A stretch of DNA of 57,951 nt. It comes from Cellulomonas rhizosphaerae (GTDB taxonomy: Bacteria; Actinomycetota; Actinomycetes; Actinomycetales; Cellulomonadaceae). Location: assembly GCF_003470205.1 (NCBI RefSeq), contig NZ_QWKP01000212.1, positions 1-57,951 of the forward strand, in the 5' to 3' direction. The notes beneath the pieces were generated by a model. That model saw only the letters and a list, made by a program, of their open reading frames with translations, was not told the DNA's origin and did not search any database. A program made the translations under genes and the position numbers. Positions 43,441 to 53,152 of the stretch are shown one piece after another (positions within the stretch are counted from its first letter, which is position 1; every line of letters begins with the position of its first letter).

Positions 43441-44230
43441 CCTGGTCGCGGTCCGCTCCCTGAGCGTGCGGTTCGGTTCCCTCGCGGCGCTCGCGGACGT
43501 GTCCTTCTCGGTCGCACCGGGCTCGTTCGTCGCGGTCATCGGGCCGTCCGGGTGCGGGAAGTCGACCCTGCTGCGCGTCCTGGCGGGCCTCGTGCCCGCC
43601 GGGGCGGCGGTCTCGGCCGACGAGGTCCGGGTCCCGGTCGGGCCCGACGGGCGCCGGGCCACCGCCTGGATGCCGCAGGGCGACAGCCTGCTGCCCTGGC
43701 GGCGCGCGCTGCCGAACGCGCTGGTCGGCGCGCGGATCGCGGGGCTCGACCGCGCCGCCTCTGACGCCCGGGCTCGGGCACTGCTCGAGGAGTTCGGGCT
43801 CGGCGGCTTCGAGCGAGCGTGGCCGCACGAGCTGTCCGGCGGGATGCGGCAGCGCCTCGCCCTGGCCCGCACGTGCCTGCCCGGGCGGCCCGTGCTCCTG
43901 CTCGACGAGCCCTTCGGGGCGCTCGACGCGCTGACCCGACGGCGGATGAACGCCTGGCTGGCGTCGCTGGCACTCGCGGGCCCGTCGGGCGCCGTGGTCC
44001 TCGTGACGCACGACGTGGACGAGGCGCTGCTGCTCGCGGACCGCGTGCTGGTGATGAGCGAGCGCCCGGGACGCGTCGTGCTGGACCTCGCCGTGCGCGA
44101 CCGCGCGGATGCGCGGGACCGCGTCCTCACCGCCCTCGGCCTCGACCCCATCTCGCCGAGCGCGCGTCGCGCGGCGCCGGCGCGGGCCGCACGCGACGCG
44201 CGCTCGCGCCGCGCTACCCGCGCTCGGTGA
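43424..44230 (+). CDS. thiZ: ABC ATPase of thiamine-precursor importer
   Basis: 268 residues. Walker A GPSGCGKST, Q-loop AWMPQGDSLLPWRRA, signature LSGGMRQR, Walker B VLLLDEPFGALD and switch His in VTHDVDEA. Last gene of the riboswitch operon. The Ala/Arg tail (about 30 residues) is longer than usual and looks unstructured. Confidence 0.9.
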   Translation: MTTSPDLVAVRSLSVRFGSLAALADVSFSVAPGSFVAVIGPSGCGKSTLLRVLAGLVPAGAAVSADEVRVPVGPDGRRATAWMPQGDSLLPWRRALPNALVGARIAGLDRAASDARARALLEEFGLGGFERAWPHELSGGMRQRLALARTCLPGRPVLLLDEPFGALDALTRRRMNAWLASLALAGPSGAVVLVTHDVDEALLLADRVLVMSERPGRVVLDLAVRDRADARDRVLTALGLDPISPSARRAAPARAARDARSRRATRAR

Positions 44231-44278
44231 GCGATCCGCCGGCGGGCGCGTGTGGGTGGGGCGCGCGACGATGCGGGG

Positions 44279-45808
44279 GTGCTCCTCGCCGACGTCGCCG
44301 CCACCTCCACCGCGCTCGCTGCCACCAGGTCGCGGCTGGCCAAGCGAGCGCTGCTCGTCGACCTGCTGCGCCGCACCGATCCCGCTGACGTCGAGGTCGT
44401 CGCGCGCTACCTCGGTGGGGAGCTGAGGCAGCGGCGCACCGGCCTGGGGTGGCGGTCGCTCGCCACGCTGCCATCACCCGCGGCCGAGGCCTCGCTCACC
44501 GTCGCGGAGGTCGATGCCGTGTTCGAGCGCATGGCCGACCTCGAGGGACCGGGGTCATCGACGGCCCGGTCCGCCGCGGCGGCCACGCTGTTCGCGGCAG
44601 CGACCGCTGACGAGCAGCAGCTGCTGCGTGGACTGGTGACCGGCGAGCTGCGGCAGGGGGCGCTCGACGCGCTGCTGCTCGACGCGGTCGCCGAGGCCTC
44701 GGGCGTGCCGGCGCCGGCGGTGCGGCGGGCCGCGATGCTCGCGGGCGCGACCGAGCCGGTGGCTGTGGCCGCGCTGGGTGCGGCGTCCCCCGAGGCCGCC
44801 GCCGAGGCGCTCGCGGGGTTCGGCCTCGTCGTCGGGAGGCCGGTGCGGCCGATGCTCGCCTCGTCGGCCCCCGATGTCCCCGCCGCGCTCGAGCAGCTCG
44901 GCTCCGGGCAGGTCGTCGTCGACACCAAGCTCGACGGCATCCGGATCCAGGTCCACCGCCGCGGCGACGACGTGCACGTCTACACGCGCAGCCTCGACGA
45001 CATCACCGCGCGAGTGCCGGAGATCGTCGCGATCACGCGCGGGTTCGCCGCGACCGACCTGGTGCTCGACGGCGAGGCGCTCGCGGTCGGCGCCGACGGC
45101 CGGCCGCGACCGTTCCAGGAGACGGCGTCCCGGACCGCGACCCGCGAGGCCGACGCGGCCGTCGTCCTGACCCCGTTCTTCTTCGACTGCCTGCACGTCG
45201 ACGGTCGCGACCTGCTCGACGCACCCCTGCTCGAGCGGCTCGAGGCGCTCGACGCCGTCGCGGGAGCCTATGCCGTCGAGCGGCTCGTCACGGCCGACCC
45301 CACCGCGGCGCGGGCCCGGTTCGACGAGGTCGTCGGCGCCGGCCAGGAGGGCGTCGTCGTCAAGGCGGTCGACGCCCCCTACGAGGCCGGGCGGCGCGGC
45401 GCCGCGTGGGTCAAGGTCAAGCCCCGGCACACGCTCGACCTGGTCGTCCTCGCGGTCGAGTGGGGCTCGGGGAGGCGGCGCGGCTTCTTGTCGAACATCC
45501 ACCTCGGTGCGCGGTCGGCCGACGGTTTCGTGATGCTCGGCAAGACCTTCAAGGGCATGACCGACGAGATGCTCGCGTGGCAGACCGAGCGGTTCACCGA
45601 ACTCGCCGCGGGGCCGACCGACGGCTACGTCGTGCAGCTGCACCCCGAGCAGGTCGTCGAGATCGCGTTCGACGGCCTGCAGCGCTCCTCGCGCTACCCG
45701 GGCGGCGTGGCACTCCGCTTCGCGCGCGTGCTGCGCTACCGCGACGACAAGACCGCGGCCCAGGCGGACACGATCGACACGGTCCGCGCGTTGTCGGCCG
45801 GAACGTGA
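44279..45808 (+). CDS. ligB: ATP-dependent DNA ligase (LigB-like)
   Basis: 509 residues from GTG 44279. An N-terminal helical DNA-binding domain, then the nucleotidyltransferase core with motif I DTKLDGIRIQVHR (Lys217 takes AMP), LDGEALAV and GVVVKAVDAPY. The C-terminal OB domain holds WVKVKP and [11 protein letters not shown]. Seals nicks in DNA; likely an accessory repair ligase beside the NAD-dependent LigA. The last 87 codons recur as a separate fragment 350 bases downstream. Confidence 0.93.
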   Translation: MLLADVAATSTALAATRSRLAKRALLVDLLRRTDPADVEVVARYLGGELRQRRTGLGWRSLATLPSPAAEASLTVAEVDAVFERMADLEGPGSSTARSAAAATLFAAATADEQQLLRGLVTGELRQGALDALLLDAVAEASGVPAPAVRRAAMLAGATEPVAVAALGAASPEAAAEALAGFGLVVGRPVRPMLASSAPDVPAALEQLGSGQVVVDTKLDGIRIQVHRRGDDVHVYTRSLDDITARVPEIVAITRGFAATDLVLDGEALAVGADGRPRPFQETASRTATREADAAVVLTPFFFDCLHVDGRDLLDAPLLERLEALDAVAGAYAVERLVTADPTAARARFDEVVGAGQEGVVVKAVDAPYEAGRRGAAWVKVKPRHTLDLVVLAVEWGSGRRRGFLSNIHLGARSADGFVMLGKTFKGMTDEMLAWQTERFTELAAGPTDGYVVQLHPEQVVEIAFDGLQRSSRYPGGVALRFARVLRYRDDKTAAQADTIDTVRALSAGT

Positions 45809-45830
45809 CGAGGCCTGCGAGGCTCGGCAG

Positions 45831-46130
45831 GTGCCATACGACGCTCTAGGGATCGCAGAACTTCGGGCAGTGCTTGGACTCGCCCTCGATGCTTTCGAAG
45901 CCGAGCACGGACCCGACGTGGTGGTCGAACATGACCACTACTGGCACCTTCCGGTCGAGGCGTCATTCGACCTCTCGCAAGAGCCGGGCGACCTCACGGT
46001 CGGACAGATCAGCGACGACCTTGCAGAGGCTCGAGGCTTTCTCATCGAGAACTCCGCCGGTCCTGCGTGGCATGCCTTGAGCCATGCGATCGGTCTCCTG
46101 CGCCTGGTAGAGGAAGCGGCGCGACCGTGA
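45831..46130 (+). CDS. Small hypothetical protein in GC-poor insert
   Basis: 99 residues from GTG 45831. Acidic, mostly helical ([37 protein letters not shown]). It may relate to small uncharacterised immunity-like or DUF proteins, but none was recognised. The segment is clearly less GC-rich than the ligase copies on both sides, suggesting acquired DNA. Confidence 0.6.
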   Translation: MPYDALGIAELRAVLGLALDAFEAEHGPDVVVEHDHYWHLPVEASFDLSQEPGDLTVGQISDDLAEARGFLIENSAGPAWHALSHAIGLLRLVEEAARP

Positions 46131-46156
46131 CGAGCGTTCGTGATCGCGGTGCCCGG

Positions 46157-46417
46157 AAGACGTTCAAGGGGATGACCGACGAGATGCTCGCGTGGCAGAC
46201 CGAGCGGTTCCTCGAGCTCGAGGTCTCGCGCACGGAGTGGGAGGCGCGGCTGCGGCCAGAGCAGGTGGTGGAGGTCGCGTTCGACGGGCTGCAGCGCTCG
46301 ACGCGCTATCCGGGCGGCGTGGCCCTGCGGTTCGCGCGCGTGCTGCGCTACCGCGACGACAAGTCGGCGGCCGAGGCGGACACGATCGAGACCGTGCTCG
46401 CGCTCGCGCGCGGCTGA
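46157..46417 (+). pseudogene. Duplicated 3' fragment of the DNA ligase gene
   Basis: 86 codons start abruptly at [18 protein letters not shown] and run to a stop. They match the ligase C-terminus (from about base 45541) at nearly every position, except for a 15-residue divergent patch ([13 protein letters not shown]). The first 54 bases are almost identical in DNA. There is no adenylation domain, so it cannot act as a ligase. It may be transcribed, as the frame has an in-frame ATG at 46067. Confidence 0.85.
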
Positions 46418-46419
46418 GC

Positions 46420-46764
46420 GTGGACCCGCGAGCGCGGCTCGGGGAGCTGCGCGCAGAGGCGCTGGAGCGGTTGGCCGGGCTCCGGGCCAGCAAGACTGAC
46501 CTCGTCGACGCGGCCCGCGACTCCAACGTCGACGACGAGCACGACCCCGAGGGGGCCACGATCGCGTTCGAGCGCGCGCAGGTCGACGCGCTCGCGGCCG
46601 ACGTCGCCAAGCGGTTCGCCGAGATCGACGCGGCCGAGGGGCGGCTCGCGGCGGGCACGTACGGCATCTGCGCGGTCGGGGGCGAGCCCATCGACGAGGC
46701 ACGCCTCGAAGCGCGTCCGACCGCGACGACGTGTCTGGCGCATGCCGCCGCACGACCCGTCTGA
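46420..46764 (+). CDS. DksA/TraR-type protein with degenerate zinc finger
   Basis: 114 residues from GTG 46420, just after the ligase fragment. A helical hairpin (LGELRAEALERLAGLRA, FERAQVDALAADVAKRF) precedes GTYGICAVGGEP and RLEARPTATTCLAHA. The usual Cys4 finger (CxxC...CxxC) here reads C-A-V-G and C-L-A-H, leaving two Cys and one possible His. It may bind RNA polymerase without a normal zinc site. Partners unknown. Confidence 0.8.
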   Translation: MDPRARLGELRAEALERLAGLRASKTDLVDAARDSNVDDEHDPEGATIAFERAQVDALAADVAKRFAEIDAAEGRLAAGTYGICAVGGEPIDEARLEARPTATTCLAHAAARPV

Positions 46765-46839
46765 ACGCTGCCTCAGAAGGTCGCTTGTGCCTCGCCGGCC
46801 TGACAGGCTCGTCCCGACGACTACCGCTCGGAGGAACAC

Positions 46840-47214
46840 ATGATCGACTTCGACACCGCCTCGTTCACCAAGCTGTCCCCCTGGGACGTCCAGGAGGCGT
46901 ACACCGAGCTGACGGGCATCCTGCTCCCGGACGAGCAGGTGCTGCTCGCCTTCAAGGGCATCCGCGACTCGGTGTCGTTCACGACCCGGCGCATCGTCGC
47001 CCTCAACGTGCAGGGCCTCACCGGGAAGAAGAAGGACTACAGCTCGCTCCCGTACTCCAAGATCCAGGCCTTCTCGGTCGAGACGGCGGGAACCTGGGAC
47101 CGCGACTCCGAGCTCGAGCTCTGGTTCAGCGGGCTCGGGCGGGTCAAGTTCAACTTCGCCTCCGGTGTCGACGTGCGGGGGCTGAACATGCTGATCAGCG
47201 AACGCCTGCTGTAG
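46840..47214 (+). CDS. Bacterial PH-domain protein
   Basis: 124 residues from ATG 46840, GGAGGA site. A single bacterial PH-like fold: LLPDEQVLLAFKGIRDSVSF, TTRRIVALNVQGLTGKKKDY, SSLPYSKIQAFSVETA, LELWFSG. Such proteins are cytosolic, often form rings and are of unknown or stress-linked function. Confidence 0.85.
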   Translation: MIDFDTASFTKLSPWDVQEAYTELTGILLPDEQVLLAFKGIRDSVSFTTRRIVALNVQGLTGKKKDYSSLPYSKIQAFSVETAGTWDRDSELELWFSGLGRVKFNFASGVDVRGLNMLISERLL

Positions 47215-47263
47215 TGATTCTCGCGAACGCCGAGGTGTGGGTGCCGTAGGGAAAGGTCGGGCC

Positions 47264-47689
47264 ATGGACCGCCTCGATGCCAGCATCCGAGGACTCGCGC
47301 TGACGGCGCCCGCTGTGGACCTGTGGCCACCACCCTCCGGTGTTCCCCCGGTTGCGGTGGGCGCTGGGATCGAGTTCGCGCGCGTTCAGTCCTTGCTCGA
47401 TGCATGCGAGCCGCATCTGGCCGGCGGCGAGGAAGTCTTGGGCCTCGCCATGCTGGCCGACGAGACGACGCGGGGCGACCTGTTCGCCGTCGTCACGACC
47501 GCCCGGATCGCCCGGCTGCACGAGGGAGAGCCCTCGGTGCTCGTCGGCGAGGGGTGCGCCGAGATCGCTGCGCTGTCCTTCTCGCCGATCGTGGTGAACC
47601 TGCGGGACGGTGGGACGTTCGTCGTCGGTCGGCTGCGGACACCGGCGGACGCGAGCATCCTGGAGCTCGCGTTGTGGCACCACGGGTGA
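47264..47689 (+). CDS. Hypothetical protein, 141 aa
   Basis: ATG 47264 follows GAAAGG. Beta-rich C-terminal half (GDLFAVVTTARIARLHEG, AALSFSPIVVNLRDGGTFVV) resembles PH-like or immunity-type folds, consistent with the PH-domain neighbour, but no family can be named. Confidence 0.6.
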   Translation: MDRLDASIRGLALTAPAVDLWPPPSGVPPVAVGAGIEFARVQSLLDACEPHLAGGEEVLGLAMLADETTRGDLFAVVTTARIARLHEGEPSVLVGEGCAEIAALSFSPIVVNLRDGGTFVVGRLRTPADASILELALWHHG

Positions 47690-47741
47690 TCTCTCCCTGT
47701 TTCGCCGCGGCGACGTGGCACAGCCTGCGATCGTGACGACC

Positions 47742-48386
47742 ATGGCGAAGAGACTCCCCGTGCTGGTGCTCCCTCCCGTGCTCGGCCCGGGGCGCGAGGT
47801 CGAGGCAGTGGGGCTGCTCACGACGTACTTCGAGACGCCCTACACCGGGGCGTCGTTCGAGGACCTCGGGCGCCCGTGGAGCACGCCCGAGACTCTCGAC
47901 AGGGTCGACGCCGTGGACATCGTGGCCGTCTCGACGCTCTCGGTCGACGTGCCCGCGAAGGCCTCGATCGCGATCCTCGGGGAGCTCGCGCCGGAGATTC
48001 GTGCGCTTCTCAGCGACATCCCCGCCGAACGCGACCTCGTTGATGCTGACGACGACCTGATCGGCCCTGGATCTGCCACGGTCAGGCTGTGGAACCTGCT
48101 GCGAGAGCTGCCCGGCATGGGGCCGACGAAGGCGAGCAAGCTCATCGCGCGCAAGCGCCCTCGGCTCGTCCCGATCTACGACTCCGTGGTGAAGAAGGAG
48201 TTCGGGCTGAAGGATGCCCGCGGGTACTGGCACGCGATGCGCGGTGCGCTCCGGGCCGATGACCGGGCACTCGCGCATCGCGCGACCGAACTGCGGGCCG
48301 CGGCAGGCCTGTCCGAGCTCGTCACCGATCTGCGCGTCGTCGACGTCGTCACGTGGATGAGCGGGACGACGTCGACGACGCGCTGA
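47742..48386 (+). CDS. DUF6308-like protein
   Basis: 214 residues from ATG 47742 (GTG 47733 also possible). Pattern: TYFETPYTGASFEDLGR, DIVAVSTLSVDVPAKA, LLRELPGMGPTKASKLIARK, RPRLVPIYDSVV. The GMGPTKASKLIARKRP segment looks like a helix-hairpin-helix DNA-binding element. Probably a standalone nucleic-acid-binding protein of unknown role. Confidence 0.7.
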   Translation: MAKRLPVLVLPPVLGPGREVEAVGLLTTYFETPYTGASFEDLGRPWSTPETLDRVDAVDIVAVSTLSVDVPAKASIAILGELAPEIRALLSDIPAERDLVDADDDLIGPGSATVRLWNLLRELPGMGPTKASKLIARKRPRLVPIYDSVVKKEFGLKDARGYWHAMRGALRADDRALAHRATELRAAAGLSELVTDLRVVDVVTWMSGTTSTTR

Positions 48387-48451
48387 GCGCCGGGCACACC
48401 TGGTCCGCCAGGAGCACCGCGACGCGGCGCCGTGTACCCGCCCGGGAGCGA

Positions 48452-48497
48452 CAAGGTTCCGGCAAGACCGGCCGCGGCACCGTCAAGGTCCCGTCAA
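48452..48497 (+). promoter_or_regulatory. Phased CAA repeats upstream of kdp (putative KdpE sites)
   Basis: CAA trinucleotides in related contexts occur at 48452, 48463, 48484 and 48495, i.e. spaced 11, 21 and 11 bases. The last two lie in perfect CCGTCAA repeats (48480 and 48491), the earlier ones in GCGACAA and CCGGCAA. Direct repeats on one helix face are the usual target of OmpR/PhoB-type regulators, and KdpE is encoded at the end of this operon. Confidence 0.6.
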
Positions 48498-48602
48498 CGC
48501 GGCCAAAGCGGCCCGATCCGCGGCGTAGACCTGCGACTGCGGCCACGAGCTCAGCGGCCGCCGGGGTCCGCCCCGCCCGTCGTCGAAAGCGCTGTGACCC
48601 TC

Positions 48603-48686
48603 ATGGCCGATCTGGCCTTCCTCGCGCTGACCGTGGTGTTCTTCACCGCCCTCGCGCTGCTCGCCCGTCGGGCGGACCGCTCATGA
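48603..48686 (+). CDS. 27-residue membrane microprotein upstream of kdpF
   Basis: [20 protein letters not shown] plus ARRADRS: one membrane helix with a basic cytosolic end. ATG 48603 (or GTG 48594) begins it, and its stop overlaps the kdpF ATG (ATGA). Two tiny helices in a row head the operon. It may be a second KdpF-like lipid-mimic subunit or a translation coupler. Confidence 0.65.
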   Translation: MADLAFLALTVVFFTALALLARRADRS

Positions 48687-48775
48687 CCGGCTTCGACTGG
48701 GCCGGCCTCGTGATCGCCGGCGCGCTGCTCGTCTACCTCGTGGCCCAGCTCCTGCGCTCGGACAAGGTCCGATGA
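48683..48775 (+). CDS. kdpF: Potassium-transporting ATPase KdpF subunit
   Basis: 30 residues ([20 protein letters not shown] and a basic tail), the normal KdpF size. It stabilises the KdpABC complex in the membrane. It overlaps the kdpA ATG. Confidence 0.88.
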   Translation: MTGFDWAGLVIAGALLVYLVAQLLRSDKVR

Positions 48776-50436
48776 GCGCGACGTGGATCGCGGTGGGGCA
48801 GATCGGGATCGTCGTCCTGGTCCTCGCCGCCGCGCACAAGCCCCTGGGTGACCACCTGTTCCGGACGATGACCGCGACGAAGCACCTGCGCGTCGAGCGC
48901 CTGGGCTACCGGGCGATGCGCGTCGACCCCGACGCCGAGCAGCGCTGGAGCACCTACCTGCTCTCGGTGCTGGGCTTCTCGCTCGCGTCGGTGCTCGTGC
49001 TGTTCGGCCTCGCGCGGCTGCAGGACAAGCTGCCGCTCGACATCGGGATGTCGCCCATGGACCCCGCGGGCTCGTGGAACGCTGCCGTCTCGTTCGTCAC
49101 GAACACCAACTGGCAGTGGTTCTCCGGCGAGGCGGCCGCGGGCCACCTGCTGCAGATGGCCGGCTTCGCGGTGCAGAACTTCCTCTCGGCGGCCGTCGGG
49201 ATCGCCGTCGTGTCCGCGCTGGCCCGGGGGGTCTCGCGGTCCGGGACCGATGGTCGGGTCGGCAACTTCTGGGCGGACCTGGTCCGCTCGACCGTGCGCG
49301 TGCTGCTGCCGCTCGCGTTCGTCGTCGCCGTCGTGCTCGTCGCCGGTGGGGTCATCCAGAACCTGCACGCGCACACCGAGATCACCACGCTCGCGGGTCA
49401 GACGCAGTCGGTCCTCGGCGGGCCGGTGGCCTCGCAGGAGGCGATCAAGGAGCTCGGCACCAACGGTGGCGGGTTCTTCAACGCGAACTCCGCGCACCCG
49501 TTCGAGAACCCGACGCCGTGGACCAACGCGCTCGAGGTGGTCCTGCTGCTGGTGATCCCGTTCAGCATGCCGCGCATGTTCGGCCAGATGGTCGGCGACC
49601 GCCGCCAGGGCTGGTCGATCCTCGCCGCGATGTCGACGCTGTGGATCGCGGCCGTCGGCCTGCTGACCTGGGCCGAGATGGCCGGGCCGGGCCTGGTCCC
49701 CACGGCCGCGGGAGGCGCGATGGAGGGCAAGGAGGTGCGGTTCGGGGAGGCCGCGTCGGCACTGTTCGCGGCGTCGACGACGATGACCTCGACCGGGGCC
49801 GTGAACTCGATGCACGACTCGCTGACCGCCCAGGGCGGCGGCGTGGCTCTCGTCGGGATGCTGCTCGGCGAGGTCTCGCCCGGCGGCGTCGGCAGCGGGC
49901 TGTACGGGATGGTCGTGCTGATCGTCGTCGCGGTGTTCCTCGCCGGGCTCATGGTGGGGCGCACTCCCGAGTACCTGGGCAAGAAGATCGGGCAGCGCGA
50001 GATCACGCTCGTCGCCCTCGCCGTGCTGACCATGCCGGCCGTCGTGCTGATCGGCTCGGCGATCGCCGTCGTCACGCCCGCGGGCCTGGCCGGCCAGCTG
50101 CAGGGCGGTCCGCACGGCCTGACCGAGATCGTCTACGCGTTCGCCTCGGCGGGGAACAACAACGGCTCCGCGTTCGGCGGGCTGACCTCGGGGACGCCGT
50201 TCTACAACACGCTGCTCGGCCTGGCGATGCTCGTCGGCCGGTTCGTCCCCATCGCGCTCGTGCTGGCCCTGGCCGGCCGGTTCGCGAGCCAGAAGCGCGT
50301 GCCCGAGGGTGCCGGCACCCTGCCCACCCACACCCCGCTGTTCGTCGGCCTGCTGGTGACCGTGACCCTCGTGGTCGTCGGCCTCACCTTCGTGCCGGTC
50401 CTGTCCCTCGGTCCCGTCGTGGAGTCCCTGTCATGA
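48772..50436 (+). CDS. kdpA: Potassium-transporting ATPase KdpA (K+ channel-like subunit)
   Basis: 554 residues, about ten helices. The four selectivity-filter loops typical of the superfamily of K+ transporters are seen: [32 protein letters not shown] and [11 protein letters not shown]. It binds and conducts K+ toward KdpB. Overlaps with kdpF and kdpB by 4 bases each support one polycistronic message. Confidence 0.96.
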   Translation: MSATWIAVGQIGIVVLVLAAAHKPLGDHLFRTMTATKHLRVERLGYRAMRVDPDAEQRWSTYLLSVLGFSLASVLVLFGLARLQDKLPLDIGMSPMDPAGSWNAAVSFVTNTNWQWFSGEAAAGHLLQMAGFAVQNFLSAAVGIAVVSALARGVSRSGTDGRVGNFWADLVRSTVRVLLPLAFVVAVVLVAGGVIQNLHAHTEITTLAGQTQSVLGGPVASQEAIKELGTNGGGFFNANSAHPFENPTPWTNALEVVLLLVIPFSMPRMFGQMVGDRRQGWSILAAMSTLWIAAVGLLTWAEMAGPGLVPTAAGGAMEGKEVRFGEAASALFAASTTMTSTGAVNSMHDSLTAQGGGVALVGMLLGEVSPGGVGSGLYGMVVLIVVAVFLAGLMVGRTPEYLGKKIGQREITLVALAVLTMPAVVLIGSAIAVVTPAGLAGQLQGGPHGLTEIVYAFASAGNNNGSAFGGLTSGTPFYNTLLGLAMLVGRFVPIALVLALAGRFASQKRVPEGAGTLPTHTPLFVGLLVTVTLVVVGLTFVPVLSLGPVVESLS

Positions 50437-52520
50437 GCACGCTCGTCAAGCCGCCCGCCGTCCAGCCGCACGTCGTCGAGGCCGCACCCACCACCCTGTC
50501 CGTCCGGCAGCTGGCCGCGGCTGTGCCCGGTGCGCTGCGCGGGCTCGACCCGCGAGCGCTGTGGGACTCGCCCGTCATGTTCGTCGTCGAGGTCGGGGCC
50601 GCGTTCACCACGGTCCTCGCGGTCGCCGCTCCGAGCGCCTTCGCGTGGTCGATCACCGTCTGGCTGTGGCTGACCGTCGTGTTCGCGACGCTCGCCGAGT
50701 CGGTGGCCGAAGGCCGCGGCAAGGCGCAGGCCGCGTCGCTGCGGGCGACCCAGCGCGAGACGACCGCGCGCAAGGTCGTCGGCGGCGACGACACCGTGCA
50801 GGTCGCATCCTCGACGCTGGCCGTCGGCGACGTCGTCATCGTCGTCGCGGGGGAGACCATCCCGGGCGACGGCGACGTGATCGAGGGCGTCGCGAGCGTC
50901 GACGAGTCCGCGATCACGGGCGAGTCCGCGCCGGTCATCCGTGAGTCCGGCGGCGACCGCTCGGCGGTCACGGGCGGCACGGTCGTGCTCAGCGACCGGA
51001 TCGTCGTGCGGATCACCGCGCCGGCCGGGCACACGTTCGTCGACCGGATGATCGCGCTCGTCGAGGGGTCCGAGCGGCAGAAGACGCCCAACGAGGTCGC
51101 GCTGAACGTGCTGCTCACGTCGCTGACCATCGTGTTCCTGCTGGCCGTGGTGACCCTGCAGCCGTTCGCGGTCTACTCCGGGGCGCCCCAGACGCTGGTC
51201 GTGCTCGTGGCGCTGCTGGTGTGCCTGATCCCGACGACGATCGACGCGCTGCTGTCTGCGATCGGCATCGCCGGCATGGACCGCCTGGTGCGGCGCAACG
51301 TCCTGGCGATGTCCGGCCGTGCGGTCGAGGCCGCCGGCGACGTAGACGTGCTGCTGCTCGACAAGACGGGCACGATCACGCTCGGCAACCGCCAGGCGGC
51401 CGACCTGCTGCCCGCGGCCGGCGTCGACGCGGAGGCGCTCGCGGATGCCGCGCAGCTGTCCTCGATGGCCGACGAGACGCCCGAGGGCCGGTCGGTGCTC
51501 GTGCTCGTCAAGGAGCGGTTCGCGCTGCGCGAGCGGCACGACCTGGTCGGCGCGGAGCTCGTGCCGTTCGCGGCCCGGACGCGGATGAGCGGGGTCGACC
51601 TGCCGGCGCCCGGTGGGCATCCCACCAGGATCGTGCGCAAGGGCGCGGCCGCGGCCGTGACCCAGTGGGTGCGCTCGACCGGCGGCCACGCGGGCGACGA
51701 CGTCGCCGCGACGGTCGACGCGATCTCGGCCTCCGGTGGCACGCCGCTGGTCGTGGCCGAGCAGCTCGGCGACGAGCCGGCCCGCGTGCTGGGGGTCATC
51801 CACCTCAAGGACGTCGTCAAGGACGGCATGCGCGAGCGGTTCGACGCGCTGCGGGCGATGGGCATCCGCACGGTCATGGTCACGGGCGACAACCCCCTGA
51901 CGGCCCGCGCGATCGGCGCGGAGGCCGGGGTCGACGACGTGCTCGCCGAGGCCACGCCCGAGGACAAGCTCGCCCTGATCCGCCGCGAGCAGGAGGGCGG
52001 CCGGCTGGTCGCGATGGCCGGCGACGGCACCAACGACGCGCCCGCGCTCGCGCAGGCGGACGTCGGCGTCGCGATGAACACCGGGACGACGGCCGCGAAG
52101 GAGGCCGGCAACATGGTCGACCTCGACTCGAACCCGACGAAGCTGCTCGAGATCGTCGAGATCGGCAAGCAGCTGCTCATCACGCGCGGGGCGCTGACCA
52201 CCTTCTCGGTCGCGAACGACGTCGCGAAGTATTTCGCGATCCTGCCGGCCATGTTCGTCGTGGCGTTCCCGCAGCTGGGCGTCCTCAACGTCATGCACCT
52301 GACCAGCCCCGAGTCGGCGATCCTCTCGGCCGTCGTCTTCAACGCGCTGGTCATCGTCGGGCTGCTGCCCCTGGCGCTGCGGGGGGTCCGGTACCGGCCG
52401 TCGTCGGCCTCGGCCCTGCTGCGCCGCAACCTGCTGGTCTACGGGCTGGGCGGCGTGATCGCGCCGTTCGTCGGGATCAAGCTCATCGACCTCATCGTCA
52501 CTGCCCTAGGGATCTCCTGA
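50433..52520 (+). CDS. kdpB: Potassium-transporting ATPase KdpB (P-type ATPase)
   Basis: 695 residues. P-type motifs: [21 protein letters not shown] (phosphorylated Asp310), [13 protein letters not shown] and [18 protein letters not shown]. Seven helices. Hydrolyses ATP to drive K+ uptake at low external K+. Starts at ATG 50433; its stop shares one base with the kdpC ATG. Confidence 0.97.
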   Translation: MSTLVKPPAVQPHVVEAAPTTLSVRQLAAAVPGALRGLDPRALWDSPVMFVVEVGAAFTTVLAVAAPSAFAWSITVWLWLTVVFATLAESVAEGRGKAQAASLRATQRETTARKVVGGDDTVQVASSTLAVGDVVIVVAGETIPGDGDVIEGVASVDESAITGESAPVIRESGGDRSAVTGGTVVLSDRIVVRITAPAGHTFVDRMIALVEGSERQKTPNEVALNVLLTSLTIVFLLAVVTLQPFAVYSGAPQTLVVLVALLVCLIPTTIDALLSAIGIAGMDRLVRRNVLAMSGRAVEAAGDVDVLLLDKTGTITLGNRQAADLLPAAGVDAEALADAAQLSSMADETPEGRSVLVLVKERFALRERHDLVGAELVPFAARTRMSGVDLPAPGGHPTRIVRKGAAAAVTQWVRSTGGHAGDDVAATVDAISASGGTPLVVAEQLGDEPARVLGVIHLKDVVKDGMRERFDALRAMGIRTVMVTGDNPLTARAIGAEAGVDDVLAEATPEDKLALIRREQEGGRLVAMAGDGTNDAPALAQADVGVAMNTGTTAAKEAGNMVDLDSNPTKLLEIVEIGKQLLITRGALTTFSVANDVAKYFAILPAMFVVAFPQLGVLNVMHLTSPESAILSAVVFNALVIVGLLPLALRGVRYRPSSASALLRRNLLVYGLGGVIAPFVGIKLIDLIVTALGIS

Positions 52521-53152
52521 TGACCGACCGCCGCACCCCCGGTGCCGACACCCTCTCCTTCGCCCGTCACTCCTGGGCCGGGCTGCGCGTGCTGCTCGTG
52601 CTCACCGTCCTGCTCGGCGTCGTCTACCCGCTGGCCGTCACGGGCGTCGCCCAGCTGACCATGCGCTGGCAGGCGAACGGCTCGCTGGTCTCCTCGAGCG
52701 GCGAGCGCGTGACGAGCGCCGACGAGGCCATCGGGTCGGTGCTCATCGGGCAGCAGTTCGACGGGCCGCAGTGGTTCCACCCGCGGCCGTCCGCGGCGGG
52801 CGACGGCTACGACACGCTCGCATCGGCGGGCTCCAACCTCGGCCCGCTCAACGCGGACCTGCTCGCGACCGTGACGCAGCGGCGCGCGGACGTGGCCGCG
52901 GCCGAGGGCGTGGACCCCTCGGCGGTACCGGTCGACGCGGTCACCGCGTCGGGCTCCGGGCTCGACCCCGACATCTCGCCCGCGTACGCGCAGCTGCAGG
53001 TGGCGCGCGTGGCCCGCGAGCGCGGGGTCCCCGCCCTCGATGTGGCGGCCCTCGTCGAGAACCTCACGCTGGGCCGGGATCTCGGTGTCCTCGGCGAGCC
53101 GCGGGTCGATGTGCTGCGACTGAACCTCGCACTGCAGACACTGGACTCGTGA
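52520..53152 (+). CDS. kdpC: Potassium-transporting ATPase KdpC
   Basis: 210 residues with one N-terminal helix (LLVLTVLLGVVYPLAVTGVA) and the exported KdpC domain (QFDGPQWFHPRPSAAGD, SNLGPLN, LDPDISPAYA). Stabilises the pump and may raise K+ affinity. The last 4 bases overlap kdpD. Confidence 0.95.
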   Translation: MTDRRTPGADTLSFARHSWAGLRVLLVLTVLLGVVYPLAVTGVAQLTMRWQANGSLVSSSGERVTSADEAIGSVLIGQQFDGPQWFHPRPSAAGDGYDTLASAGSNLGPLNADLLATVTQRRADVAAAEGVDPSAVPVDAVTASGSGLDPDISPAYAQLQVARVARERGVPALDVAALVENLTLGRDLGVLGEPRVDVLRLNLALQTLDS

